Source: Quisquiliibacterium sp036525975
Lineage (GTDB): Bacteria; Pseudomonadota; Gammaproteobacteria; Burkholderiales; Burkholderiaceae_E
Reading direction: 5' to 3'
NCBI GenBank assembly: GCA_036525975.1
Contig: DATCZK010000169.1
Coordinates: 1-24,571, forward strand
DNA: 24,571 nt
The notes under the pieces were generated by a model. It saw nothing but the letters and a program-made list of their open reading frames with translations. It had not been told where the DNA came from and did no database searches. A program made the position numbers and the translations under genes. Positions 1-10,128 of this stretch are shown here, piece by piece (the first letter of the stretch is position 1; every line of letters starts with the position of its first letter).

Positions 1-2
1 CC

Positions 3-77
3 CTCGAGACCGACCTGCTCGCCTCGATCGACCCCTCACGCTTCCTGCGCCAGGCCGCGCGTCGCGCGCGCCTGTGA
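3..77 (+). CDS. C-terminal end of an unrecognised protein (partial)
   Basis: An open frame enters from the left edge and ends at TGA 75-77. It encodes 24 residues, LETDLLASIDPSRFLRQAAR followed by RARL. The tail is arginine-rich and looks like a helical C-terminus. It stops 43 bases before the next plus-strand gene, so it could be the upstream member of the same transcription unit. I do not recognise the family from so short a piece, and chance open reading in GC-rich DNA cannot be excluded. Confidence 0.35.
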   Translation, partial: LETDLLASIDPSRFLRQAARRARL

Positions 78-120
78 GCCGAGCGGCTACACTTGCGCCT
101 TCGAACGAGACGCGGCCCCC

Positions 121-504
121 ATGACATCTCACGCGCAACGCCCGCAATACGACTGCTCGAAGTGCCCCGGTTACTGCTGCAGCTACCCACGGATCGAAGT
201 AGGCAACGCCGATCTCAAGCGCCTCGCCAGGCACTTCTCGCTCAGCGTGGAAGTGGCCGAGCGGCGATTCACGCGCGTGTGGCGCAGCGAAGACGGCTTC
301 GAGCGCGTGTTGCGTCATCAGAAGGACAGCATCTACGGAACGGTCTGCCGCTTCTTCGACACCGACGCGCGCCGCTGCACCGTGTACAAGGCGCGCCCCG
401 GCGTGTGCCGCGAGTATCCGGACCGCCCCAAGTGCGGCTACTACGACTTCCTGAAATTCGAGCGCCGGCACCAGGACGACCCCGACTTCATCCCGAGCGC
501 CTGA
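121..504 (+). CDS. YkgJ family cysteine-cluster protein
   Basis: This 127-residue protein has the arrangement of the YkgJ / CxxCxxCC family, thought to chelate zinc or iron. The sequence shows Cys12, Cys15, Cys19 and Cys20 near the N-terminus, then Cys76, Cys86, Cys96 and Cys105. The last ones fall in the typical C-x(9)-C-x(9)-C spacing around the conserved 'YKARPGVCREYP' segment. There is no signal peptide or membrane segment, so it should be cytoplasmic. Start is ATG at 121. It ends 26 bases before purT on the same strand and may be co-transcribed with it. The biochemical role of the family is poorly known, so no reaction is assigned. Confidence 0.88.
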   Translation: MTSHAQRPQYDCSKCPGYCCSYPRIEVGNADLKRLARHFSLSVEVAERRFTRVWRSEDGFERVLRHQKDSIYGTVCRFFDTDARRCTVYKARPGVCREYPDRPKCGYYDFLKFERRHQDDPDFIPSA

Positions 505-530
505 TCGGGGCGCAACACGCGAGGACAGAC

Positions 531-1748
531 ATGCAGACCATCGGCACCCCGCTCTCCCCCAACGCAACCCGGGTGATGCTCCTGGGCGCCGGCGAGCTGG
601 GCAAGGAGGTGATCATCGCGCTGCAGCGGCTGGGCGTGGAGGTGATCGCGGTGGACCGCTACGCCAACGCGCCCGGACAGCAGGTGGCGCACCGCGCGCA
701 CGTGATCAACATGGCCGACGGCGCGCAGCTGCGCGAGCTGATCGCGCGCGAACGCCCGCACCTGGTCGTGCCCGAGATCGAGGCGATCGCCACCGACACG
801 CTGGTCGAGCTCGAGGCCGAGGGAGCGGCCACGGTGATCCCGACCGCGCGCGCCGCACGGCTCACGATGAATCGCGAGGGCATCCGGCGGCTCGCGGCCG
901 AGGAGCTCGGCCTGAAGACCTCCGCCTACCGCTTCGCGAGCAGCCTGGCCGAGCTTCGGGCGGCCGTCGAAGGCGGGTCGGGCGCGCCGCCGATCGGCTA
1001 CCCGTGCATCGTCAAGCCGGTGATGTCCTCCTCCGGCAAGGGGCAGTCGAAGGTGGACACGCCGGCCGAACTGGAAGCTGCGTGGAAGTACGCCGCCAGC
1101 GGCGGGCGCGTCGATTCCGGCCGGGTGATCGTCGAGGGGCTGGTGAGATTCGACTACGAGATCACGCTGCTCACCGTGCGGGCGCGCGCGGCCGACGGTT
1201 CGATCGCAACGCACTACTGCGAGCCGATCGGTCACGTGCAGGTCTCGGGCGACTACGTCGAGAGCTGGCAGCCCCACCCGATGCGCCCGCAGGCGCTCGC
1301 GCGCGCGCGCGAGATCGCGCACGCGGTCACTTCGAACCTGGGCGGCACGGGAATCTTCGGCGTGGAGCTCTTCGTCGCCGGCGACGAAGTCTGGTTCTCC
1401 GAAGTCAGTCCGCGGCCGCACGACACCGGCCTCGTCACGCTCGCAACGCAGAACCAGTCGGAGTTCGAGCTGCACGCGCGCGCGATCCTCGGGCTGCCGG
1501 TGGACACCTCGCTGCGCGCCGTCGGCGCCAGCGCCGTGATCTACGGCGGCGTGGAGGCCCGCGGCATCGTGTTCGACGGCGTGGCCGACGCGCTCGCGGT
1601 GCCCGATACCGACCTGCGCCTGTTCGGAAAGCCGGAGTCCTTCGTCAAGCGCCGGATGGGGGTTGCGCTCGCGCGCGCGAAAGACGTGCAGACCGCGCGC
1701 GAGAACGCGAAGCTGGCCGCCTCGCGCGTTCGCCCGCGGGCGGCGTAG
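531..1748 (+). CDS. purT: Formate-dependent phosphoribosylglycinamide formyltransferase (GAR transformylase 2)
   Basis: PurT makes formyl-GAR from GAR, formate and ATP in step 3 of purine synthesis, without using 10-formyl-tetrahydrofolate. The 405-residue protein matches the family along its length: an N-terminal Rossmann-like segment 'VMLLGAGELGKEV', the ATP-grasp glycine-rich loop 'CIVKPVMSSSGKGQS', the central 'RVIVEGLVRFDYEITLLTV' and the metal/ATP-site segment 'FSEVSPRPHDTG'. E. coli PurT is slightly shorter (about 392 residues). I chose ATG 531 because GAGGAC at 521-526 is a good ribosome site and the family N-terminus begins here. The frame stays open upstream, but that part overlaps the ykgJ gene and is low-complexity Arg-rich. 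Stop is TAG. Convergent with the oxidoreductase gene. Confidence 0.96.
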   Translation: MQTIGTPLSPNATRVMLLGAGELGKEVIIALQRLGVEVIAVDRYANAPGQQVAHRAHVINMADGAQLRELIARERPHLVVPEIEAIATDTLVELEAEGAATVIPTARAARLTMNREGIRRLAAEELGLKTSAYRFASSLAELRAAVEGGSGAPPIGYPCIVKPVMSSSGKGQSKVDTPAELEAAWKYAASGGRVDSGRVIVEGLVRFDYEITLLTVRARAADGSIATHYCEPIGHVQVSGDYVESWQPHPMRPQALARAREIAHAVTSNLGGTGIFGVELFVAGDEVWFSEVSPRPHDTGLVTLATQNQSEFELHARAILGLPVDTSLRAVGASAVIYGGVEARGIVFDGVADALAVPDTDLRLFGKPESFVKRRMGVALARAKDVQTARENAKLAASRVRPRAA

Positions 1749-1796
1749 GCGCGGGCGGCGCAGCGCGGGTGGCGCAGTTCAGGCCCGCGCGCACCG

Positions 1797-1810
1797 GCCG
1801 GCGCGCCGGC
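1797..1810. terminator. GC palindrome between convergent purT and oxidoreductase genes
   Basis: A perfect 14-base palindrome (GCCGGC, central GC, GCCGGC) lies in the 61-base gap where purT and the Gfo/Idh gene end towards each other, touching the oxidoreductase stop codon. The position suits a bidirectional transcription end. There is no T-tract on either side, so an intrinsic terminator is not shown, and a chance palindrome in GC-rich DNA is possible. Confidence 0.22.
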
Positions 1811-2790
1811 TAGTGGCTGCGCAGGATCGTCTCGATCACGCGCTGCACCGCGAGCCCGGTGGCGGCGTCGGGAAGGCGGTGCGCCTGGCCGCGCGCGAGG
1901 CGCGCGAGCACGTCGAGCTGCGCCTGGAACGACGCGGTGCGCCCGTCGGGGTGCGGCGCGATCGGCACCGGCTCCTCCACCCAGGCCCCGTCGGAGAAAC
2001 GCAGCAGCTGGTGCCAGTTCTCGAGCCGCAGCGCGCCGCGCTCGCCGCGCACGGTGAAGCGGACTTCGTCCGGCCCTCCCCCGCCGCTACTCGCGAGCAC
2101 GCGCGAGGGCAGTCCGCCGCACGAGAGCAACGCGGCCGCCGAGCGCTCGCACAGCGAGGGGTCGTCCGCGTACTCGACGAAGGATTCGCGGTGCAGGCAG
2201 TCGCCGAACAGGTCGATCATCAGGTAGACGAAGTGCGAGAGCACCTCGCGCACGAATCCGCCCTCGGCGCGCAGCGAGAGCCAACGTGCGCTGGCCTGCC
2301 AGTCGCGCGGCCAGCGGCTGAAGAACAGCTGCGTCTCGATCGCCAGCGGGCGACCGATCGCGCCGCCGGCGAGCAGGCGCTCGAGTGCGCGCGCGCCGGG
2401 AGCGGTGGCGAACACGTAGTTCAGCGCGTTCGGCGTGCCCGCGCGCGCGAGCTCGGCCACCATCGCCTCGCCCTCGGCAACGTCGGCCGCAAGGGGCTTC
2501 TCGCAGAACAGCGCCTTGCCGTGCCTGGAGGCGAGTTGCGCGTAGTGGCGATGCCACCCGGGCGGCGTGCCCACGTACACGACGCGCGTGCGCGGATCGG
2601 CGATTGCCGCCTCCGCGCTCCGCGCAATCGGTGCGTGCGCGAACGACGCGCGGGCGCGCTCGCGGGCGCCTTCGTCGGGATCCCAGGCGCCGACGATCGA
2701 GTAGTCGGTGCGATGCGCGGTGTTCGCGAGCATGCGCGTTCCGATCACGCCCAGGCCGATCACCGCGAGACCGATCGTGTCGTTGCTCAT
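1810..2790 (-). CDS. Gfo/Idh/MocA family NAD(P)-dependent oxidoreductase
   Basis: The 326-residue protein starts with a Rossmann nucleotide-binding motif (Gly12-x-Gly14-x-x-Gly17 in 'LAVIGLGVIGTR'). It carries the family's catalytic-lysine motif Glu97-Lys98-Pro99 in 'ALFCEKPLAADV', followed by a C-terminal alpha/beta substrate domain containing 'GGFVREVLSHFVYLMIDLFG'. Members oxidise or reduce sugars, inositols or related carbonyl compounds with NAD(P). The substrate cannot be read from the sequence. ATG 2790 is 37 bases downstream of the purL stop on the same strand, so it is probably transcribed with purL. No functional link with purine synthesis is evident. Stop is TAG. Confidence 0.88.
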   Translation of the reverse strand: MSNDTIGLAVIGLGVIGTRMLANTAHRTDYSIVGAWDPDEGARERARASFAHAPIARSAEAAIADPRTRVVYVGTPPGWHRHYAQLASRHGKALFCEKPLAADVAEGEAMVAELARAGTPNALNYVFATAPGARALERLLAGGAIGRPLAIETQLFFSRWPRDWQASARWLSLRAEGGFVREVLSHFVYLMIDLFGDCLHRESFVEYADDPSLCERSAAALLSCGGLPSRVLASSGGGGPDEVRFTVRGERGALRLENWHQLLRFSDGAWVEEPVPIAPHPDGRTASFQAQLDVLARLARGQAHRLPDAATGLAVQRVIETILRSH

Positions 2791-2827
2791 CGCCTGTTCC
2801 TCATGAATCCCCTCGCCAAGCGTTCGC

Positions 2828-4819
2828 TCAGCCGACCCACTCGCGCGCGTTGCGAAACAGCCGCATCCAGGGCGAGTCTTCTCCGAGCGACGGATCGCGC
2901 CAGCTCATCTGCACCGAGCGGAACACCCGCTCGGGGTGCGGCATCAGGATCGTCGCGCGCCCGTCGGCCGTCGTGAACCCGGTGAGCCCGCCCGGCGAGC
3001 CGTTCGGGTTGAACGGATAGCGCTCGGCCGCCGAGCCGTCGTTGTTGACGAAGCGCATCGCGCCGAGCGCGCCCGAGGCCGCGGATGCGTCGGCGAACGA
3101 CGCGCGCCCTTCGCCGTGCGCCACCGCGACCGGAATGCGGCTGCCGTGCATCCCGCGCAGGAGGATCGACGGCGACTCGAGCACCTCCACCATCGACAGC
3201 CGCGCCTCGTACTGCTCGGAGCGGTTGCGCAGGAACTGCGGCCAATGCTGTGCGCCGGGAATGATCGACTTGAGCAACGAGAGCATCTGGCAGCCGTTGC
3301 ACACGCCCAGGCTGAACGTGTCGGCGCGCGCGAAGAAGCGCGCGAACCGGTCGGCGAGCTCGGCGTTGAACAGCACCGAGCGCGCCCAGCCGGCGCCGGC
3401 GCCGAGCACGTCGCCGTAGGAGAACCCCCCGCAGGCCACGAGGCCGCGGAACTGCTCGAGCGAGTGCCTGCCCGCGAACAGGTCGGTCATGTGCACGTCG
3501 TGCGCGTCGAAGCCGGCCCGCGTGAACGCGGCGGCCATCTCCACGTGGCTGTTCACCCCCTGCTCGCGCAGGATCGCAACCCGCGGGCGCTCGCCGCGCG
3601 CGACGTAGGGCGCCGCGATGTCTTGCGACGGGTCGAAGCCGAGCGACAGGTGCAGCCCGGGATCGTCCCCGAGCGAGATCGCGTCGAATTCCTCGCGCGC
3701 GCACTGCGGGTTGTCGCGCAGCGCCGCGATGCGAAAGCTGGTCTCGGCCCACAGCGCGCGCAGCTTCGCCCTCGACTCGCTCCAGACGCGCCGGCCGTCG
3801 CGGTAGACCTCGATCGCGTCGCCGGCGGTGACGCTGCCGATCACGTGCGAGTGCGCCGCGAGCCCGTGCTCGCGCAGAACCGCCATGGTCCGGTCGCGCT
3901 CGGCCGCGGCAACCTGGATGACCGCGCCGAGCTCCTCGTTGAACAGCGCCCTCAACGTGAGCTCGTCGCGCTGCACCGACACCTGCGCGGTGCGGATCCT
4001 GTAATCGCCCCAGTCGGCCGCATTCGGGTCGATCGTGAGCAGGTCGACGTTGATCGCCACGCCGCAGTTCGCCGCGAACGCCATCTCGGCCACGGTCGCG
4101 AACAGGCCGCCGTCGCTGCGGTCGTGGTAGGCGAGCAGCGCGCCGCCCTCGTTGAGCCGCTGGATCGCGTCGAACAGCGACACCAGCAGCGCCGGATCGT
4201 CGAGGTCGGGCGCCTCGTTGCCGACCTGCTGGGTAACCTGCGCGAAGGCCGATCCGCCGAGCCGCGAGCGGCCGCGCCCCAGGTCGATCAGGATCAGCAC
4301 CGAGTCGACCCCGCGGCGCAGTTCGGGCGTGAGCACCTTGCGCACGTCGCTCACCGGCGCCCACGCGCTCGCCACCAGCGACACCGGCGCGCTCACGCGC
4401 CGCTCGCGGCCGGCGTCGTCGCGCCAGACCGTGCGCATCGACAGGGAGTCCTTGCCCACCGGCACGCTGATGCCGGTGGCGATGCACAGCTCGGAGCAGG
4501 CGCGCACCGCGTCGAACAGGTCGGCGTCGTCGGAAGGCGTGCCGCACGCCGCCATCCAGTTGGCCGAGAGCTTGATCCGCCCGATCGGCCCGATCGGCGC
4601 GGCCGCGATGTTGGTCACGGCCTCGGCGATCGCCATCCGCGCCGAGGCCGCGGCGTCGATCACCGCGAGCGGCGATCGCTCGCCCATCGCGAGCGCGTCG
4701 CCCTGGTACCCGGCGTAGTCGCGCAGGCCCACCGCGCAGTCGGCCACCGGCACCTGCCAGGGGCCGACCATCTGGTCGCGCGCGGTGAGGCCGCCCACGC
4801 TGCGGTCGCCGATCGTCAC
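2828..4819 (-). CDS. purL: PurL C-terminal half: second synthetase repeat plus glutaminase domain
   Basis: This part begins at the strand 'VTIGDRSVGG' of the second AIR-synthase-like repeat. It continues through 'ARDQMVGPWQVPVADCAV', 'IKLSANWMAA' and 'VPVGKDSLSM', and ends in a class-I glutamine amidotransferase domain. That domain shows the nucleophile Cys in 'GVCNGCQML' (codon near 3303), then 'VAHGEGRA' and the His/Glu of 'LMPHPERVFR'. It would supply ammonia from glutamine to convert FGAR to FGAM with ATP. The only start available close to the break is GTG 4819, with no convincing ribosome site. If the TAG is an error, translation simply continues from the upstream half. The stop TGA is at 2828-2830 and the oxidoreductase follows after 37 bases. 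Confidence 0.8.
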   Translation of the reverse strand: MTIGDRSVGGLTARDQMVGPWQVPVADCAVGLRDYAGYQGDALAMGERSPLAVIDAAASARMAIAEAVTNIAAAPIGPIGRIKLSANWMAACGTPSDDADLFDAVRACSELCIATGISVPVGKDSLSMRTVWRDDAGRERRVSAPVSLVASAWAPVSDVRKVLTPELRRGVDSVLILIDLGRGRSRLGGSAFAQVTQQVGNEAPDLDDPALLVSLFDAIQRLNEGGALLAYHDRSDGGLFATVAEMAFAANCGVAINVDLLTIDPNAADWGDYRIRTAQVSVQRDELTLRALFNEELGAVIQVAAAERDRTMAVLREHGLAAHSHVIGSVTAGDAIEVYRDGRRVWSESRAKLRALWAETSFRIAALRDNPQCAREEFDAISLGDDPGLHLSLGFDPSQDIAAPYVARGERPRVAILREQGVNSHVEMAAAFTRAGFDAHDVHMTDLFAGRHSLEQFRGLVACGGFSYGDVLGAGAGWARSVLFNAELADRFARFFARADTFSLGVCNGCQMLSLLKSIIPGAQHWPQFLRNRSEQYEARLSMVEVLESPSILLRGMHGSRIPVAVAHGEGRASFADASAASGALGAMRFVNNDGSAAERYPFNPNGSPGGLTGFTTADGRATILMPHPERVFRSVQMSWRDPSLGEDSPWMRLFRNAREWVG

Positions 4820-4825
4820 CAGGAA

Positions 4826-6841
4826 CTACTTGCTCGCCACCGCCGGCAGGCGGAGCACGCGCGCCACGACCTCGCCGAGGTCGAGCCCGGCGGCGTCCAC
4901 CGGCGGGAGGTCGCGCGCGCGCCGCTCGCCCACCCTGTGCATCTTCGGGGGCTTGCCCAGCAGCACGTCGATCGGCATGTCCACCGGGCGCGATCCGTCG
5001 GGGGCGGCCAGCACCAGCTGGTGGTCGCTCGAGACCGTGCCCACGACGGCGAACGGACAGCGCTCGCGCGCGCACGTCGCGTCGAACGCGGCGAGCGACT
5101 GCGGCGCGATCGCGAGCACGTAGCGCTCCTGCGACTCGTTGCACCAGATCTCGGCGGGCGAAAGCCCGCTCTCCTCGACCGGAATGCGCGCGAGCTCGAA
5201 GCGCGCCGCGCGCCCCGCGCCGTAGACGAGCTCCGGGAACGCGTTCGACAGCCCGCCCGCGCCCACGTCGTGGATCGACAGGATCGGGTTCTCGTCGCCC
5301 AGGCTCCAGCACGCGTCGAGCACTTCCTGCGCGCGGCGCTGGATCTCGGGGTTGCCGCGCTGCACCGAATCGAAATCCAGCTCCGCGGTGTTGGTGCCCG
5401 CCCCCATGCTCGACGCCGCGCCACCCCCCAGGCCGATGCGCATGCCCGGCCCGCCGAGCTGGATCAGCAGCGTGCCAACCGGCAGGTCGAGCTTGTGCGA
5501 GTGGCGCGCGTCGAGCGAACCCACGCCGCCGGCGATCATGATCGGCTTGTGGTAGCCGCGCACGTCGCCGGCCACGTTCTGCTCGTAGCTGCGGAAGTAG
5601 CCCAGCAGGTTCGGGCGGCCGAACTCGTTGTTGAACGCCGCGCCGCCGATCGGGCCCTCGATCATGATCGAGAGCGCGCTGGCAATGCGCTGCGGCGCGC
5701 CGTACGCAGCCGCGTGGGAGCTCGCGCGCAAGCCGGGCGGCTCGGTCACGTCCTGCGCGTTCTCCCACGCCTGCTCGAAGCCCGGGATGCGCAGGTTCGA
5801 CACCGTGAACCCGGTGAGGCCGAAACGCGGGCGCGCCCCGCGCCCGGTGGCGCCCTCGTCGCGGATCTCGCCTCCCGCCCCCGTTGCCGCCCCCGGGAAG
5901 GGGGAGATCGCGGTCGGGTGATTGTGCGTCTCGACCTTGAGCAGGCTGTGCGCGAGCTGCTCCACTTCGCGGTAGCGCCCCGCATCCCGCGCGTGGGCGA
6001 TCATCCGGTGCACCGGGCCGCCCTCCAAGATCGCCGCGTTGTCGGCGTACGCCACCACGGTGCCGATCGGGTGCGCCGCGTGCGTGGCGCGGATCATCGC
6101 GAACAGCGACTGCGCCTGCGGCTCGCCGTCGATCGTCCAGCGCGCGTTGAAGATCTTGTGGCGGCAGTGCTCGGAATTGGCCTGCGCGAACATCATCAGC
6201 TCGACGTCGCTCGGGTCGCGCCCCTCCTCGGCGAAGGCCTCGACCAGGTAGTCGATCTCGTCGTCCGACAGCGCCAGGCCCAGCGCGCGGTCGGCTTGCA
6301 CCAGCGCCGCGCGCCCGCGCGCCGAGAGCGCGATGCGCTGCAGCGGGCGGCCCTCGAGCGGGGCGAACAGCGCTGCCGGATCCGGCGGGGAGAGCAACGC
6401 CGTCTCGGTCATCCGGTCGTGCAGCACGTCGACGAGCCTCGCGAGCGCGGCCTCGTCGATCGAACGCGCCGCGCCGAGAAGCCCGCGGCGCGCGGCGATC
6501 CGGTATTCGGTGCCGCGCTCGATGCGGTGGATCGCGGCCATCGCGCAACTGTGCGCGATGTCGGTGGCCTTGCTCGCCCACGGCGAGATCGTGCCGATGC
6601 GCGGCAACACGTGCACCGCGCTGCCCTGGCAGGAGAACTCGTGCGCGCCCCCGGCGCCGAGCAGCGCGACCAGCCGCGCGCGCTCGTCCTCGCCGATCGC
6701 CTGGTCCGACCAGACCACGTAGAAGTGGCGGGCGTCGAGCGCCTCGACCGCAGGGTCGATCGCGCACAACCGCTCGAGCAGTCGCTGGCGACGGAATTCG
6801 GACAGGGCGGACTGCCCAGGAATCGTCAGAAAGGCAGGCAT
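4826..6841 (-). CDS. purL: PurL N-terminal half: PurS-like, linker and first synthetase repeat
   Basis: The 671-residue frame starts at ATG 6841 and matches large PurL from its N-terminus. 'GTISPWASKATDIAHSC' lies at residues 83-99, 'ANSEHCRHKIFNARW' at 221-235, 'KVETHNHPTAISP' at 302-314, and the glycine-rich 'GAATGAGGEIRDEGATGRG' at 317-335. It ends '...RLPAVASK' followed by TAG, where E. coli PurL continues 'VAEKTFLVTIGDRS'. The downstream codons read FLVTIGDRS in the same frame, so only one residue is replaced by a stop. A product ending here would contain one ATP-site repeat and no glutaminase, and should not be active alone. A TATAAT element lies upstream at 6891-6896. Confidence 0.85.
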   Translation of the reverse strand: MPAFLTIPGQSALSEFRRQRLLERLCAIDPAVEALDARHFYVVWSDQAIGEDERARLVALLGAGGAHEFSCQGSAVHVLPRIGTISPWASKATDIAHSCAMAAIHRIERGTEYRIAARRGLLGAARSIDEAALARLVDVLHDRMTETALLSPPDPAALFAPLEGRPLQRIALSARGRAALVQADRALGLALSDDEIDYLVEAFAEEGRDPSDVELMMFAQANSEHCRHKIFNARWTIDGEPQAQSLFAMIRATHAAHPIGTVVAYADNAAILEGGPVHRMIAHARDAGRYREVEQLAHSLLKVETHNHPTAISPFPGAATGAGGEIRDEGATGRGARPRFGLTGFTVSNLRIPGFEQAWENAQDVTEPPGLRASSHAAAYGAPQRIASALSIMIEGPIGGAAFNNEFGRPNLLGYFRSYEQNVAGDVRGYHKPIMIAGGVGSLDARHSHKLDLPVGTLLIQLGGPGMRIGLGGGAASSMGAGTNTAELDFDSVQRGNPEIQRRAQEVLDACWSLGDENPILSIHDVGAGGLSNAFPELVYGAGRAARFELARIPVEESGLSPAEIWCNESQERYVLAIAPQSLAAFDATCARERCPFAVVGTVSSDHQLVLAAPDGSRPVDMPIDVLLGKPPKMHRVGERRARDLPPVDAAGLDLGEVVARVLRLPAVASK

Positions 6842-6890
6842 CAGGGCTCAGCCGGACCCGCCGCGCCCGGCTCGGTGAAATGAATCTGCG

Positions 6891-6896
6891 ATTATA
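6891..6896 (-). promoter_or_regulatory. Probable sigma-70 -10 element of purL
   Basis: The minus strand reads TATAAT, a perfect -10 hexamer and a rare AT-rich word in this DNA, about 50 bases upstream of the purL ATG inside the 74-base gap after maeB. The sequence 17 bases further upstream (CTGATC) is only a weak -35. Transcription would start near 6884-6886, giving a leader of roughly 45 bases, too short for a known purine riboswitch. It suggests that purL and the oxidoreductase form their own transcription unit, separate from maeB. Confidence 0.6.
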
Positions 6897-6915
6897 CGAT
6901 CCCGCCCGCGCGCGA

Positions 6916-9213
<2,298 letters not shown>

Positions 9214-9247
9214 GGCTGGCTCCCCTGTCGGTGCGTTTCTTCGTATC

Positions 9248-9961
9248 CTACGCCGCCGCCCCGGAGCAGGCGCGCCACATCCATTCGACCATCGTGCGCA
9301 CGTCGAACACCGGCAAGCCGAGTTCGCGCCGCAGCGCCCCCGCATAGGGCGGCAGGTTCGTGCACTCGAGCACGAGCGCGCCGATCGACGCGTCGCCCGC
9401 GAGCAGCGTGCGCGCCGTGGCGAGCAGTTCTTCGCGCACCCCCGCGGTGTCCATCGAGCGGGCGTCGCCCTCGATCGCGCTGCGAAGCGCACCGCCGGCC
9501 GGCATGCCGGCAACCGGCGTGTCGGCCGGAGCCCCGACCGAGGCGAGGTGCTCGGCGCCCAGCGCGTTGGCGTCGAAGGTGATCACACCGCAGCGTTTGC
9601 CGCGCGCGAGCAGCGGGTTCACCCAAGCCACCTGCAGCAGGCTCGACGTCGCCACCGGCACCGGCAGCGCGTCGGCGAGCGCGCGCTGGTGCAGCGCGAG
9701 CAGCCCGCACGAGGTCACGATCGCCCGTGCGCCGCGCTCCACCAGCGCGTGCCCGGCTTTCACGAACGGCGGCACGAGGCCCTCGGCGCCGCGATGCACG
9801 ACGCTGTCCACGTCCGCGCCGGCCACGCGCTCGAACAGCAGCGGCGCGTCGAACCCGTTGCGGTTGCCGATGTCGCCCACCGGCCTTGGAAACGCCGTGC
9901 GCAGCATCAGCACGCCGATCGCCCCGGCGGGGGCTCGCGGCCGGGGGCCCGCGCCCTGCAC
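9248..9961 (-). CDS. Aspartate/glutamate racemase family protein
   Basis: The 237-residue protein has the two-cysteine layout of the Asp/Glu/hydantoin racemase superfamily: Cys85 in 'AIVTSCGLLAL' and Cys200 in 'ALVLECTNLPPYAGAL', each at the end of a beta strand in one half of the pseudo-symmetric fold. The opening 'AIGVLMLRTAFPRPVGDIGN' is typical of a subgroup annotated only to family level. Catalysis would be PLP-independent. The substrate may be aspartate, glutamate or another alpha-amino acid or alpha-substituted acid. The start is uncertain: GTG 9961 is the last conventional start before the conserved region but lacks a well-spaced ribosome site. A GGAGGAG sits further upstream near 10015-10021 before a CTG codon. 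Divergent from dctP, and followed by maeB. Confidence 0.82.
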   Translation of the reverse strand: MQGAGPRPRAPAGAIGVLMLRTAFPRPVGDIGNRNGFDAPLLFERVAGADVDSVVHRGAEGLVPPFVKAGHALVERGARAIVTSCGLLALHQRALADALPVPVATSSLLQVAWVNPLLARGKRCGVITFDANALGAEHLASVGAPADTPVAGMPAGGALRSAIEGDARSMDTAGVREELLATARTLLAGDASIGALVLECTNLPPYAGALRRELGLPVFDVRTMVEWMWRACSGAAA

Positions 9962-10128
9962 GCCGCGGCCCGCGCCCGCCCTCGTGTGCGCCTCCTGTTC
10001 CTTGCCCAGTTGATCTCCTCCCCGGTGAATGCGCTATTCTCTCCCAGTTTGGGCAACGCACCGGCGCGCAAGCCGGCCGCGATCCTCTAAACTGCGTGCG
10101 CAAACGAAGCCAACTACGGGAGAGACCG

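Larger units (their letters stand above)
2828..6841 (-). pseudogene. purL: purL locus as a whole: full-length FGAM synthase gene interrupted by one in-frame TAG
   Basis: Read through a single TAG at 4826-4828, the two minus-strand frames form one continuous protein of about 1337 residues, the normal size of the large single-chain proteobacterial PurL. Both halves are in the same frame, no bases are missing, and all key motifs of the synthetase and glutaminase domains are present. The locus is therefore a nonsense allele, a sequencing or assembly error, or a true readthrough or split gene. The two halves are described separately. Confidence 0.7.

Noticed and set aside
93..530. Upstream extension of purT by 146 codons
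   Set aside because: It overlaps the well-supported ykgJ gene in another frame, has no PurT homology and is Arg-rich. The good ribosome site is just before ATG 531.
4826..4828. Genome-wide recoding of TAG as a sense codon to explain the purL stop
   Set aside because: TAG is the terminal stop of purT, the oxidoreductase, the racemase and the esterase in this same window, each at the normal family length.
10049..10093. A sigma-70 promoter for dctP from TTGGGC (10049) and TAAACT (10088)
   Set aside because: The spacing is about 33 bases, far from 17, and neither hexamer is close enough to consensus to stand alone.
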